64,000 nt of DNA from Gluconobacter sp. Dm-62 (GCF_018256155.1 NZ_JAERLY010000005.1:1-64000), one strand, 5' to 3'. Positions 47,163 through 56,437 are shown, counted from the first letter of the stretch. Made by a program: numbers and translations. The notes: generated by a model not told the origin, from the sequence alone.

Positions 47163-47885
47163 TTGAAATCTAAAAAAGCTCCGAGTAGTGAAATTGAACC
47201 TTCCCCGATGACCCCAGAAAAAATAAAACAAAATAAAATTAGTAATATTTATCCAAATATAGCGCGATTTTATCTTCGAATTAGTAACAACAAGCATGAC
47301 CAAATAAGGCAGGATAAAATAATAGAGAATATTAGAATGTCAGGATATTATATTGCTGCTATATACAGGGAAAAGCCATCTGGCCCATCCCCCGATCGAC
47401 CTGAATTGGGAAGAATGATCTCTGATCTCCAAGCAGGAGAACTAGTAGTCGCAGAAAAAATGAACCGTCTTAGTCACCTTCCATTGGGAGAAGCAGATAG
47501 GCTGGTTCAGGCTATCCGGCAGTATCGAGTTCGGCTTGTCATTCCCGGATTGGTAGATCTATCTGAAGTTCCATCCGAAACTGATGCCGTGATATATGGT
47601 GACTTAGAAGTCAAACAAGAGATGCTTCTACGACTTGCCCTACAAACCGCGCGGGAAAACTACGAAGAAATGAGGGCGCGTCAAAAACAGGGTATTGAGC
47701 AGGCGAAAGCCTCGGGGCGCTATCGCGGACGAAAACCAAACTATGAAGTGCACGAGCGCATTATCACTTTGCGCGAAGCAGGAAACAGCATCTTGGAAAC
47801 AGCGCGTTTGATAGACTGCAGTCCGAGCCATGTGAAAAAGATATGGCTTGAGTATGCCAGCGCAGCGTCTTTAGAAACGGCATAA
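47163..47885 (+). CDS. Serine recombinase (resolvase/invertase family)
   Basis: 240-residue site-specific recombinase. The catalytic domain begins ARFYLRISNNKHDQIRQDKII with the nucleophile Ser in RIS (about 42), continues with YREKPSGPSPDRPELGRMISDLQAGELVVAEKMNRLSHLPLGEADRLV, and ends in a Hin-type DNA-binding domain (RGRKPNYEVHERIITLREAGNSILETARLIDCSPSHVKKIW). The active-site loop differs from the Tn3 type (KMNRLSH instead of LDRLGRS). The first 35 residues are AT-rich in code and unusual; starts at TTG 47163 or ATG 47208 are both possible. Common on plasmids of acetic acid bacteria, probably in multimer resolution. Confidence 0.8.
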   Translation: MKSKKAPSSEIEPSPMTPEKIKQNKISNIYPNIARFYLRISNNKHDQIRQDKIIENIRMSGYYIAAIYREKPSGPSPDRPELGRMISDLQAGELVVAEKMNRLSHLPLGEADRLVQAIRQYRVRLVIPGLVDLSEVPSETDAVIYGDLEVKQEMLLRLALQTARENYEEMRARQKQGIEQAKASGRYRGRKPNYEVHERIITLREAGNSILETARLIDCSPSHVKKIWLEYASAASLETA

Positions 47886-48030
47886 GATCAAGCATTATCG
47901 AACCTTATGATTATCACTGTTCATAAAACGGTGGTTTTCTGGACTGTCTGGGCGGCTTGGCTTTTTCATCGCACGTGAGTAAGCGTTGCGTTAAGATGGC
48001 CGTCAAGTTTTCTATGTCCCGGTAATATAA

Positions 48031-48600
48031 ATGAAACAACGCATAGGGTACGCCCGTGTCTCAACGGACGACCAGCACCTAGACCTGCAACGCGACGCGC
48101 TCGTGCAGGGCGGATGCGACGTGATCTACGAGGAAGCGGCCAGCGGTAAGAACACGACAAGGCCGGAGTTGGAGCAGTGCCGTAAAGCACTGCGGGCTGG
48201 GGATACACTCGTCGTGTGGCGGCTCGATCGCCTTGGGCGTAGTTTGCCCGACCTGGTGCAGATCGTGACCGACCTAGAGCAGCACGGCATCGGCTTTGAG
48301 AGCCTGACAGAGAAGATCGAGACGGGCAGCGCAGCGGGCAAGCTGATTTTCCATGTGTTCGCGGCACTGGCCGAATTCGAACGTGGCTTGATCCGCGAGC
48401 GGACACATGCCGGCTTGGCTGCCGCCCGTGCCCGAGGTCGGGCCGGTGGCCGCAAGCCGAAGCTAGATGACCAGCAGGTAAAAGAGATCAAAGCCTTGCT
48501 GCGCGATCCCGATATTCAGGTGGCAGACGTGGCCCGCCGCTATGGCGTGTCGCGCACCACCCTTTACAAACACGTCGGCGTCATCCCGCCACGTCAATGA
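48031..48600 (+). CDS. tnpR: Tn3-family resolvase
   Basis: 189-residue serine resolvase with the classical YARVSTDDQHLDLQRDAL (nucleophile Ser about residue 10), DTLVVWRLDRLGRS, GSAAGKLIFHVFAALAEFERGLIRERTHAGLAAARARGR and C-terminal HTH (VADVARRYGVSRTTLYKHVG). It ends 9 bp before the methylase gene, so it may be co-transcribed. No tnpA or complete 38-bp Tn3 inverted repeats were found around it. It marks the left edge of a GC-richer block running to about 54625 and probably came in with it. Confidence 0.9.
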   Translation: MKQRIGYARVSTDDQHLDLQRDALVQGGCDVIYEEAASGKNTTRPELEQCRKALRAGDTLVVWRLDRLGRSLPDLVQIVTDLEQHGIGFESLTEKIETGSAAGKLIFHVFAALAEFERGLIRERTHAGLAAARARGRAGGRKPKLDDQQVKEIKALLRDPDIQVADVARRYGVSRTTLYKHVGVIPPRQ

Positions 48601-48609
48601 GGACATAGG

Positions 48610-50358
48610 ATGCTCGTAAAGTTAGATGCCGCAGGTGGCACACGCAGCAAGGACTCGCATAGAGCTGTTGCCGTACCTGCATGCCCAGTCATGGAGGCGA
48701 CTGAGGCGCTGGCGGCAGATGGGGGGCACGAGGCTCGGGGAGCCATTTTCACTCGCTCTGAGGTGGTGGACTTCATTCTCGATCTGGCCGGCTACACGGA
48801 GGATCAACCACTTCACGAAAAGCGGCTTTTGGAACCGTCATTCGGTGGCGGCGATTTCCTGTTGCCGATCATCGAGCGACTGTTGAGTGCGTGGCGAGCG
48901 GCTAGGCCGAACGGCTCTGCGGTCGAAGATTTGGCCGATGCAATCCGAGCTGTGGAGCTGCACCACGACACCTTTCGAGGTACACAATCCGCCGTTGTCG
49001 CTTTGCTCAAGAGGCAGGGGGTCAGGGCCAATGCGGCGACCACCTTGGCGGGATGTTGGCTGTCGCAAGGCGACTTCCTACTGGCTCCACTGGAGGGGCA
49101 ATTCGATTTTGTGGTGGGCAACCCGCCCTATGTTCGTCAAGAGCTGATTCCGGCGCCACTGCTCGCCGAGTACCGCCATCGTTACCTGACGATGTATGAC
49201 CGCGCCGATATCTATATTCCCTTCATTGAGCGGTCGCTGTCGGTCTTGACGAATGGAGGCAGTCTGAGTTTCATCTGCGCCGATCGTTGGATGAAAAATC
49301 GCTATGGTGGTCCGCTGCGAAGTCTCGTGGCCGAGCGCTTCCATCTGAAAATTTATGTGGATATGGTGGACACACCGGCGTTTCATTCTGATGTGATCGC
49401 CTACCCAGCCATCACCATCATTAGCCGTGAAACGCCGGGGGCAACGCGCATTGCTCATCGTCCAACCATTGACCGGGCAACACTGAACACACTGGCAGGC
49501 TTGTTACATGCGCCGACACTGCCGAAGGTTGCTGGGCCGGTGCGGGAACTAGCACGCGTGACCAATGGCTCGGAGCCGTGGTTGCTAGAGTCAGCCGACC
49601 AGATGACCCTTATTCGTCGCCTGGAAGGTGCTTTTCCTCTGCTGGAAGAGGCAGGGTGCAAGGTTGGAATCGGTGTCGCAACTGGCGCGGATAAAGCGTT
49701 TATCGGGGACTTTGAGACTCTTGATGTCGAGCTAGACCGCAAGCTGCCGCTGGTGACAACGAAAGACATCATGACCGGTGAAGTGCAGTGGCGTGGTCAG
49801 GGTGTCATCAACCCTTTTGCCGATTCAGGCGGGTTAGTCAGTCTTGATAAGTACCCGCGCCTGCGTCGTTATCTTGAGGCCCGTCGAGAGGCGATTGCGG
49901 GGCGTCACTGTGCGCAGAAAGCTCCTGCTAACTGGTATCGCACGATTGACCGCATTACCCCTGCGCTAGCCGCGCGGCCGAAGCTCCTGATCCCGGATAT
50001 CAAGGGAGAGGCTCACATCGTTTTTGAAAGTGGCGAGCTGTACCCTCATCACAACCTCTATTACGTCTCGTCAGACGAGTGGGATTTACGAGCCTTGCAG
50101 GCAGTGCTGCTGTCCGCCGTCACGCGTCTGTTTGTGGCGACTTATTCAACGAAGATGCGGGGAGGTTTTTTGCGCTTCCAAGCGCAATATCTGCGCCGCA
50201 TTCGCATTCCGCACTGGCTGGAAGTACCCGAACTACTGCGCCGTGAGTTGGCTGAGGCAGCCATTAAGCGAGACGTGCAAGCCTGCAACCAGGCTGCGTT
50301 CAAGCTCTACGGCCTGAATCACGAAGAACGATCTGCCCTTGGAGGCAACGGAGAATAG
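48610..50358 (+). CDS. PaeR7I-type N6-adenine DNA methyltransferase
   Basis: 582-residue gamma-type adenine methylase. Motif I region [15 protein letters not shown] (about residues 74-88) binds SAM and motif [12 protein letters not shown] (about 171-180) is the catalytic NPPY. The C-terminal half is the target-recognition region. The following gene encodes an endonuclease of the PaeR7I family, so recognition of CTCGAG is predicted. The stop codon is directly followed by the endonuclease ATG. The first 40 residues are poorly conserved-looking, so a start further in is possible. Confidence 0.88.
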   Translation: MLVKLDAAGGTRSKDSHRAVAVPACPVMEATEALAADGGHEARGAIFTRSEVVDFILDLAGYTEDQPLHEKRLLEPSFGGGDFLLPIIERLLSAWRAARPNGSAVEDLADAIRAVELHHDTFRGTQSAVVALLKRQGVRANAATTLAGCWLSQGDFLLAPLEGQFDFVVGNPPYVRQELIPAPLLAEYRHRYLTMYDRADIYIPFIERSLSVLTNGGSLSFICADRWMKNRYGGPLRSLVAERFHLKIYVDMVDTPAFHSDVIAYPAITIISRETPGATRIAHRPTIDRATLNTLAGLLHAPTLPKVAGPVRELARVTNGSEPWLLESADQMTLIRRLEGAFPLLEEAGCKVGIGVATGADKAFIGDFETLDVELDRKLPLVTTKDIMTGEVQWRGQGVINPFADSGGLVSLDKYPRLRRYLEARREAIAGRHCAQKAPANWYRTIDRITPALAARPKLLIPDIKGEAHIVFESGELYPHHNLYYVSSDEWDLRALQAVLLSAVTRLFVATYSTKMRGGFLRFQAQYLRRIRIPHWLEVPELLRRELAEAAIKRDVQACNQAAFKLYGLNHEERSALGGNGE

Positions 50359-51099
50359 ATGGCACTTGATCTTGTCAATCACGAACAGAAAGCCCGTGAT
50401 GCTGTAAAGGCATTTTGGGGGAACCGCGAAGCTGCGCGACAGAAGCAGGTTGAGTCCGGAAAGGCCGACCAGGGTGAACGCGCTGGCGTCACTGGTGGCA
50501 AGAACATGGATGGATTCTTGGCTTTGGTACTCGATATCATCAAGGCCAACGGGCTGGCGCATGCAGAGATCCACCAAAACAAAGCGATGCTGACCTTGCC
50601 AGGCTACTTCCGCCCGACAAAGCTATGGGATTTACTGGTGATCTACAAAGGTGAGTTGATCGCGGCCATTGAGCTGAAGAGTCAGGTCGGCCCATCGTTC
50701 GGAAATAATTTCAACAATCGAACCGAGGAAGCCATCGGGACGGCGCATGACCTCTGGACAGCCTTCCGGGAGGAGGCATTCGGTAAGCGGCCGCGCCCAT
50801 TCGTCGGATGGTTGATGATGGTCGAAGATGCTCCAGAATCACGCAGGCCCGTGCGCGACTCGTCGCCGCATTTTCCAGTATTCGAGGAATTTAAAGGAGC
50901 GTCGTACCTTAAGCGGTATGACTTGTTATGTCAGCGTCTGGTGCAAGAGCAGCTTTACACCACTGCTGCCCTCATCGCTGCGGAACGCAGCGCGGTGGAC
51001 ACGGGCGATTTCACTGAGCTGTCGCCGATGACCAGTCTTAGAACATTCGTTGCCGCGTTGGCCGGACACATTGCGGCTGAGGCGGCGCGGTTGGGCTAA
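50359..51099 (+). CDS. PaeR7I-family type II restriction endonuclease
   Basis: 246-residue endonuclease, the length of R.PaeR7[34 protein letters not shown] and the active-site region [43 protein letters not shown] (about 84-126) match the family; WDLL...ELK gives the PD-(D/E)XK metal site. PaeR7I and XhoI cut C^TCGAG, so this is the predicted site. The ATG abuts the methylase stop with no gap, so expression of both is linked. Confidence 0.9.
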   Translation: MALDLVNHEQKARDAVKAFWGNREAARQKQVESGKADQGERAGVTGGKNMDGFLALVLDIIKANGLAHAEIHQNKAMLTLPGYFRPTKLWDLLVIYKGELIAAIELKSQVGPSFGNNFNNRTEEAIGTAHDLWTAFREEAFGKRPRPFVGWLMMVEDAPESRRPVRDSSPHFPVFEEFKGASYLKRYDLLCQRLVQEQLYTTAALIAAERSAVDTGDFTELSPMTSLRTFVAALAGHIAAEAARLG

Positions 51100-51124
51100 T
51101 AGTCCTTGAAATCAAGGGAAGAGC

Positions 51125-53779
51125 ATGAGCGGACAGCACACCTACGCGAAATTCTGGCGCTGCGCGCTCCAGGTTAATCCTGTTGGCTACAACGGTACCT
51201 ATCGCGGAGCCGATCACGGATTGGATGAGGCTGGGTACAACCAAGAACTTCTCCAGAAATGCCTTGGCCTAGGCATCACGGTAGTTGGCTTAGCCGACCA
51301 CGGTAGCGTGGCCAGCGTGGATGCGTTGCGGGCGGTGCTTCAACCTCACGGGATCGTAGTGTTCCCTGGCTTTGAGATCGCCTCGAACGACAAGACTCAT
51401 TATGTCTGCCTGTTTTCGGAGGAGACGACGGGACAGCAACTCGAACGCTATCTAGGTAGTCTTGATTTACTTGATCCGGCGAATGGTGTCCGCCCGTCTC
51501 GATTAAGTTCTGAGCAGCTGGTTGAGAAAGTCGATCAGCTCGGTGGCTTCATCTACGCCGCGCATTGTACCTTAGATAATGGCCTCCTGAAGAACAGGCT
51601 CAACCACGTATGGAAGCTCTCCAAGTTGCGCGCCGCCCAGATTCCTGGGCCGATAGATGACTTGGCGAATGTGGAGGGCGGCTTCTATCGGAAGGTGTTG
51701 CTGAATAAGGACGGTGCCTACCGACGCGAGCGCCCCGTGGCTGTCATCAATGCCAAGGATGTTGCGAAGCCGGAGGACTTAGAAAAGCCGGGGGCTACTT
51801 GTCTCATTAAAATGACTCGGCCCAACTTTGCGGCATTCAAAGTGGCTTTCCTTGATCCAGGATCGCGCATCCGCTTGAATTCACAGCAGGCCGAAAGTCC
51901 GATTGGCAAGGTACTCCGCATGACCGTCACGGGTGGCTACCTGGATGGTGTTCGCGTGGACTTCTCCGATCACCTAAACACTGTCATTGGCGGTCGAGGG
52001 ACAGGTAAGTCAACCTTGCTCGAATGCTTGCGCTATGCCTTGGACTTGCCGCCCAAGGGCAAGCAAGCTTTGAAGCTTCATCAAGAGATCATCAAGGAAA
52101 ATCTTGGCCGGTCGGCGGGTCGGTTGGAGTTGGCGGTGGTATCGTCAGCTCAGAACGGTAAGCAGTACATAGTCTCAAGGCGTTATGGTGAGCCCCCGAT
52201 TGTTCGTGACCTGGACGACAACGTCTCCAGCCTTCTCCCGAGAGACTTGCTGCCGGGCATCGACATTTATGGGCAGAACGAGATTTATGAGCTAGCCCAA
52301 GACGAAACCAGCCGGGTACAGTTGCTGGATCGCTTCCTTCCACAGGACAGGGACTATGAGGCGAAGAGCGCTGACGTTCACCAACACTTGACCGATAGTC
52401 AGCGTACGCTCGCGAAGTCCTTGTCCGACCTCGATGACGTGAAGGCGCAAGTGGATCGTCTGCCGAAGCTGGAAGAGCAGCTACGCGGGTTTGAAAAGTT
52501 GGGCATCAAGGAGCGGCTGGCCAAGACTTCGTTGCTCGCCAGAGAACGGGAGATTGCCAAGAGTGCCACGGAGAGCGCGCAGTCTCTGCGGGATACCCTT
52601 GCAGTCTTTCGTGACAACTTACCCGATCTCACTTTCATCAGCGATGAAGCCCTCGAAGGTCTGCCAGACACTGCCGAGTTGGTTGCCATGCGCACGACAC
52701 TGGACAGGATCAGCCAAGGATTCACCGACCACCTGACTGCGATGACGGCTTTGTTGGACGAGGCGTCAGGTCAGTTCACCGCACAGCATCAGTCTTGGCA
52801 GCAGGCCATTCAAGGGCACGATGCGGAGCTGGAAAAGGCGCTTCGGACGCTACCTGCGGCGGCTGGCAAGAGTGGCCAAGAGGTCGGTGCAGCCTATCAG
52901 CGGCTCATGGGCGATATTGAGCGCATCAAGCCAATGAGGGCAAAGCTATCAATGCATGACCGGCAAGGCAACGCCTTGAAACAGGATCGACGCAATCTCT
53001 TGGCCGAGCTGTCCGACCTCAGGGGGCAACGCATTCAGGCATTGCAGAAAGCGGCGAAGCGCCTGAACAGACGGCTTGAAGGCAAACTCAAGGTCGAGAT
53101 CGTACCGGAGGCCGACCGTTCTCCGCTGCTGAACTTCCTGCTTGGGTGCAAGCTGGAAGGTATTGGGGAAAAGCGGTTGGCATGGATTGCAGAAGCCGAA
53201 ACGATCAGCCCGTTGTCGTTGGCGCAGTCGATCAAGAATGGTTCGACCGATGTTCAACTAAACTGGAGTGTCACCCAGATGGTGGCGGAGGCGCTGACCA
53301 AGCTCCAGCCATCGCAGCTCATGGAGTTGGAGGCGCTGGAGTTGGAACATCGGGTAGACATATTTCTGAACGTCGCTCACGGTCAAGCTGCCCCCGTGTT
53401 CCGCTCGCTAAACAAGCTATCGACTGGACAGCAGTGCACGGCCATATTGCACATGCTCCTGTTGGAGAACGCCGATCCTTTGCTAATGGATCAGCCAGAG
53501 GACAACCTAGACAACGCCTTCATCGCAGAGAGGATCGTTACCGAGCTGAGGGATGCCAAGACTAGTCGGCAGTTCCTGTTTGCAACGCATAACGCGAACA
53601 TCCCGGTTTTTGGTGACGCTGAGTGGATTGGCGTCTTTACTGCAGCAGAGAACCAGGGTTGCCTTGGGCTAGATGCGCAAGGGTCGATCGACGTCCCAGT
53701 GATTCGTGATCAAGTTGCCCGCATTCTGGAGGGAGGGCGTGATGCCTTCATCCAACGCAAGGAAAAGTATGAGTTCTAA
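51125..53779 (+). CDS. PHP-domain/SMC-like AAA ATPase (TrlF-like), R-M associated
   Basis: 884-residue ATPase. The N-terminus (1-250) is PHP-like: GLADHGSV (about 57-64), FPGFEIAS, AAHC; the usual first HxH metal pair is replaced by QVNPVGYN, so phosphoesterase activity is uncertain. A split ABC/SMC ATPase follows: Walker A GGRGTGKST (about 289-297), a long coiled coil (about 420-680), LSTGQQC signature (about 765), Walker B LLMDQPEDNLD (about 786) and an H-loop FATHN. Such proteins are found with restriction systems and suspected in DNA-end or phage sensing. It lies 25 bp after the endonuclease gene and is probably co-expressed, making a three-gene module. Mechanism unknown. Confidence 0.85.
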   Translation: MSGQHTYAKFWRCALQVNPVGYNGTYRGADHGLDEAGYNQELLQKCLGLGITVVGLADHGSVASVDALRAVLQPHGIVVFPGFEIASNDKTHYVCLFSEETTGQQLERYLGSLDLLDPANGVRPSRLSSEQLVEKVDQLGGFIYAAHCTLDNGLLKNRLNHVWKLSKLRAAQIPGPIDDLANVEGGFYRKVLLNKDGAYRRERPVAVINAKDVAKPEDLEKPGATCLIKMTRPNFAAFKVAFLDPGSRIRLNSQQAESPIGKVLRMTVTGGYLDGVRVDFSDHLNTVIGGRGTGKSTLLECLRYALDLPPKGKQALKLHQEIIKENLGRSAGRLELAVVSSAQNGKQYIVSRRYGEPPIVRDLDDNVSSLLPRDLLPGIDIYGQNEIYELAQDETSRVQLLDRFLPQDRDYEAKSADVHQHLTDSQRTLAKSLSDLDDVKAQVDRLPKLEEQLRGFEKLGIKERLAKTSLLAREREIAKSATESAQSLRDTLAVFRDNLPDLTFISDEALEGLPDTAELVAMRTTLDRISQGFTDHLTAMTALLDEASGQFTAQHQSWQQAIQGHDAELEKALRTLPAAAGKSGQEVGAAYQRLMGDIERIKPMRAKLSMHDRQGNALKQDRRNLLAELSDLRGQRIQALQKAAKRLNRRLEGKLKVEIVPEADRSPLLNFLLGCKLEGIGEKRLAWIAEAETISPLSLAQSIKNGSTDVQLNWSVTQMVAEALTKLQPSQLMELEALELEHRVDIFLNVAHGQAAPVFRSLNKLSTGQQCTAILHMLLLENADPLLMDQPEDNLDNAFIAERIVTELRDAKTSRQFLFATHNANIPVFGDAEWIGVFTAAENQGCLGLDAQGSIDVPVIRDQVARILEGGRDAFIQRKEKYEF

Positions 53780-53926
53780 GATGCTGCGTCAGGGGACTAC
53801 ATGAGGGATAGAGATGAACATGTGCGAGCTAGAGGGAACAGCATTCCATGGTTTCTGTGAAATGAGCAGTAGCTCATTTGCGAGAACAGCGTGGTTTTTC
53901 GCCGTTAAATTTTGTTTGGCGTGCAA

Positions 53927-54625
53927 ATGACACAATCAGCTTGGACCCGTGACGGTCGGCCGGTGGATGCGGCCGCCATCCCCAGCGCTGAGTGGGAGTC
54001 GTTGAAACAGGTCGCGCAGCTCGGCGACTTCATGATGCCTTGCTGCAAGGCACCAGCAGTGCTTAAGACCAGCATCAACGGCTTGCCGTTCTTCGCTCAT
54101 TTGTCGGACGAGTGCGGCACTGCGCCTGAAACGAAATGGCATAAGGCCGGCAAGGCGGCCGTGCTAGCCGCCTTGACCAGCATGGGCATCCAAGGTTGTG
54201 ATGAGGTGCCGGGCCGATCGCCGAGAGGCGATAAGTGGGAAGCCGATGTTCTCTTCTCAGTTTCTGGTCGTACCATCGTGATCGAGCTGCAACGCTCCTA
54301 TCAGCATCTGCGGGACTTCACGCGCCGACAGGAGCGGTACACCGCTTCGGCCGTCGAATGCTATTGGTTGGTCCGCCCGCAAACCTTTATAACCCTGGGG
54401 AAAGCCACGTCGCGCCTGATGTTGAAACGCGACTTCGGCAACGTGTTCCCACCCGGCGGTATCGGTACTGGCATGTTGCCTGAGCTACCGGTGGCGATGC
54501 TGGACACGGAGGGTGAGCAGTTGGTCCAGTTCGGCGAATTCAAGACGGCAAAGGTGCCGATATGGCTGGCCGGCATCCTCGACGGCGCTTATCAATATCG
54601 TCGTGGCTCCTGGAACCTTGGCTGA
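53927..54625 (+). CDS. CoiA-like competence/nuclease protein
   Basis: 232-residue protein with the CoiA pattern: a short Cys-containing start (MMPCCKAPAVLKTSINGLPFFAHLSDECG), the FFAH plus HKAGKAAVLAAL segment, then KWEADVLFSVSGRTIVIELQRSYQHLRDFTRRQERYTASAVECYWLVRP, whose D, E-X-Q and basic residues make a PD-(D/E)XK-like active site. CoiA helps natural transformation in Gram-positive bacteria; island homologues in Proteobacteria are of unknown role and could be defence nucleases. It begins 147 bp after the ATPase gene, at the right end of the GC-richer block. Start taken at MTQSAW; five codons more are open upstream. Confidence 0.75.
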   Translation: MTQSAWTRDGRPVDAAAIPSAEWESLKQVAQLGDFMMPCCKAPAVLKTSINGLPFFAHLSDECGTAPETKWHKAGKAAVLAALTSMGIQGCDEVPGRSPRGDKWEADVLFSVSGRTIVIELQRSYQHLRDFTRRQERYTASAVECYWLVRPQTFITLGKATSRLMLKRDFGNVFPPGGIGTGMLPELPVAMLDTEGEQLVQFGEFKTAKVPIWLAGILDGAYQYRRGSWNLG

Positions 54626-54779
54626 TAAGGCGTGGTATTTTCCATGGTATTTGATTGTGCTACCTTTAAATATCTGTGTATTTAATGGATGCTTATTGGC
54701 TTTTGATAATTGAGTAGTAATGATGAATTCTACTTGGAATTTCCAATCAATCTCCTGCAATACTTAGAACTATCTATAT

Positions 54780-55176
54780 ACTCGTTCAGGGAACGACGTC
54801 GGAGCCATGAATCGAACGCGCCTTGCTCAATGGTACCAGACACAAGCGCTACCATGACTTCGACGGCATCTGGGACGCTGACCTGCACACGAGTTCCATG
54901 CAGTCGAAGGAAAAGGATGCAGCAGCTCCAAGTTGTCCGATTGTTGGCGTCACTGAAGGGACGATTACGCGCAGTGCCCTAAGCGTAGGTAGCCGCCATA
55001 ATCGCGGCATCCGGTCGAGGCGCCTCATCATAGTACCATCGGTTTTCGGCGCGAGCTAACTCGCTCTGCATCAAGTTTTCGCTTTTGAGACCATGTGTCC
55101 CACCATATTCCTTCAGAGCCTGATCGTGCATGAACAGCACCGCATCACGCTTCAGAAACTCAAGCAGATCCGGCAT
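54780..55176 (-). pseudogene. Doc/Fic-type toxin pseudogene
   Basis: The frame starts LLEFLKRDAVLFMHDQALKEYGGTHGLKSENLMQSELARAENRWYYDEAPRPDAAIMAATYA, a good Doc N-terminus, then meets TAG where Doc has Phe (YAFGI). The same frame continues GTARNRPFSDANNRT and ends with PDAVEVMVALVSGTIEQGAFDSWLR, the Doc C-terminus. The Fic motif HPFxxGNKR has become RPFSDANNR, so catalytic His is lost as well. Only point changes and no frameshift are seen. The antitoxin gene lies directly upstream. Confidence 0.85.
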
Positions 55177-55403
55177 CAGCGCTTGGCCAGCTCCTGAAGA
55201 ACATCAGCCTGCTCACGCAGTGTCTCACGCGCCATCTCCATCTGGCGCCCAAGCTTAAGATTGCGCTTCACGAGCTTGATGCCATCGGCCATTTCGACCA
55301 GCATGAGTTCCTGCCCGACTTCCAAACCAAGACGGATACGTGTTTCCGCCGGAAGGGTAACACCCAAAGAATTACCCTGTTTGCGAACGACGACCGTTTC
55401 TAT
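55176..55403 (-). pseudogene. AbrB/MazE-type antitoxin with altered start codon
   Basis: The reading frame IETVVVRKQGNSLGVTLPAETRIRLGLEVGQELMLVEMADGIKLVKRN gives a normal AbrB/MazE swapped-hairpin domain and a helical toxin-binding tail, but the codon where Met is expected is ATA (55403-55401) and no ATG, GTG or TTG precedes it before a stop. The first usable start, TTG at 55367, removes the first strand (63 residues left). Together with the dead Doc gene this points to a decaying toxin-antitoxin operon, although initiation at ATA cannot be excluded. Stop overlaps the toxin start. Confidence 0.65.
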
Positions 55404-55417
55404 GGACTTAGCTCCGA

Positions 55418-55436
55418 ATTACGTATCGTAATACGT
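55418..55436. promoter_or_regulatory. Overlapping palindromes, candidate TA operator
   Basis: ATTACG-TAT-CGTAAT (55418-55432) overlaps ACGTAT-CGTA-ATACGT (55421-55436) directly upstream of the antitoxin frame, where AbrB/Doc complexes usually autoregulate. Confidence 0.5.
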
Positions 55437-55504
55437 CACAGAGCCACATCAGAGGTAACAAGCCCTAAAAGCCCTTAGCAGTCCTGCGCAAACAGAATTG
55501 CCGG

Positions 55505-56023
55505 TCAGGTGGTTTCCCAACTGTTGATGATTTCCACCCACTCGCTGGGTGAAAACTGACTTGGACCGTGCGGTTCCGGATATCGACGCCCTGAAAGCAG
55601 TCGCTTCTCTTGAATATGTATATCTATAGACGCCTTCTGCGCCATCCTGTCACTTAGAACCCGCACACCACGGAAAATGGCTCGGGCCATATGTTGTCCA
55701 GCCGCGCGAACCTGATCAGCGGCCTTGATAAGCAGCTTGTAGGTATTGCTAGTTCTCACCCATCGCCCCTCAACCCGCTTGCGCCGATAAGTTCGCTCGA
55801 CCAGTCCGAGTTCATAGCCTCTTTCAAGCGCCCGGATGACCGTTCGCACGGAATACCGGCAAGCCCGAGCGATTGCATCGTGGCTTGGATAGAGCCCATC
55901 CGCCCCCAGGAAGGTAGCGAGCGTCATGAGCACTGACTTTTCGGACGGCTTTAGTTTGTGTTCATAAAAGAGGCTCATAACCTGCTTGCGGAAAGCTGCC
56001 TTAACGGAAGCATAGCGACTCAT
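55505..56023 (-). CDS. Winged-helix, Rep-like island protein
   Basis: 172-residue protein with a winged helix of the replication-initiator/GntR-like type: KLKPSEKSVLMTLATFLGADGLYPSHDAIARACRYSVRTVIRALERGYELGLVERTYRRKRVEGRWVRTSNTYKLL (about 23-98). Such helix-turn-helix proteins are common on plasmids and integrative elements of acetic acid bacteria, as replication or regulatory factors. The C-terminal third has no recognised domain. It is the last gene before the right att site. Role is inferred from fold and context only. Confidence 0.7.
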   Translation of the reverse strand: MSRYASVKAAFRKQVMSLFYEHKLKPSEKSVLMTLATFLGADGLYPSHDAIARACRYSVRTVIRALERGYELGLVERTYRRKRVEGRWVRTSNTYKLLIKAADQVRAAGQHMARAIFRGVRVLSDRMAQKASIDIHIQEKRLLSGRRYPEPHGPSQFSPSEWVEIINSWETT

Positions 56024-56108
56024 CGCTCCGCACTCCCGTTTGAAACCAGAACGCTGTGAAAAAAACTTTCCTGAAAGGTCCGGAGATTCGTGACAACAGA
56101 ATCAGTTT

Positions 56109-56129
56109 CTAGTACGCTACTCGCACGCA
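56109..56129. repeat. Candidate integrase arm site, right
   Basis: Same-orientation copy (19 of 21 bases) of 39971-39991, 85 bp inside the right att core. The similarity continues weakly for about 25 further bases (ATTTT, TTGATCG), which on the left lie inside the integrase 3' end. Confidence 0.45.
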
Positions 56130-56214
56130 TTGCACGATTTTTCCTTGATCGTGCGTGCCGTTTTTGAACGTGTTTGACTCTGTAAGTCTCTGATTTCGTT
56201 GGGGTCAGCCGGTT

Positions 56215-56270
56215 TTGACATGGTAGGGGTCACAGGTTCAATCCCTGTTGCGCCCACCACTCGGTCCGGC
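56215..56270 (+). repeat. Right attachment repeat (tRNA-Val 3' fragment, 56 bp)
   Basis: Exact copy of 39857-39912. It is a partial tRNA (anticodon loop to CCA plus 11 bp) and not a functional gene; it marks the right end of the island. Confidence 0.92.
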
Positions 56271-56437
56271 GATAACTCCTTAAAAATATAGAGTTTTTAG
56301 AGATCCTTTCAGTCCATTGGGCTGATTAGCATGGATTGCTTATAGCCGTTTTATACCGCATAAAGCCGGATATGACCGAGCAAATCCGTGCACTATTCTC
56401 GGCATCTGCGCGCTCATGCGAATCGGGGATGGCGAGT

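Larger units (their letters stand above)
39857..56270. mobile_element. Genomic island integrated in tRNA-Val(GAC)
   Basis: About 16.4 kb bounded by identical 56-bp direct repeats, with a tyrosine integrase directly inside the tRNA-side end. Cargo: excisionase-like gene, HEPN-like protein, VirB5-like pair, short repeats, group II intron-like fragment, two serine recombinases, R-M pair plus ATPase and CoiA-like protein, decayed TA pair and a Rep-like protein. The mix of conjugation, replication and resolvase remnants suggests a plasmid-derived integrative element. No complete transfer machinery remains, so it is probably not self-transmissible now. Confidence 0.9.

Noticed and set aside
47886-48030. 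Tn3 transposon end and complete Tn3-family element
   Set aside because: A GTTAAG motif is present near 47990, but no 38-bp inverted repeat beginning GGGG was found here or after 53.8 kb, and no transposase gene exists.
56215-56270. Second tRNA-Val gene
   Set aside because: Only the 3' half is present; no acceptor 5' strand or D arm lies upstream, so it is the right att copy.
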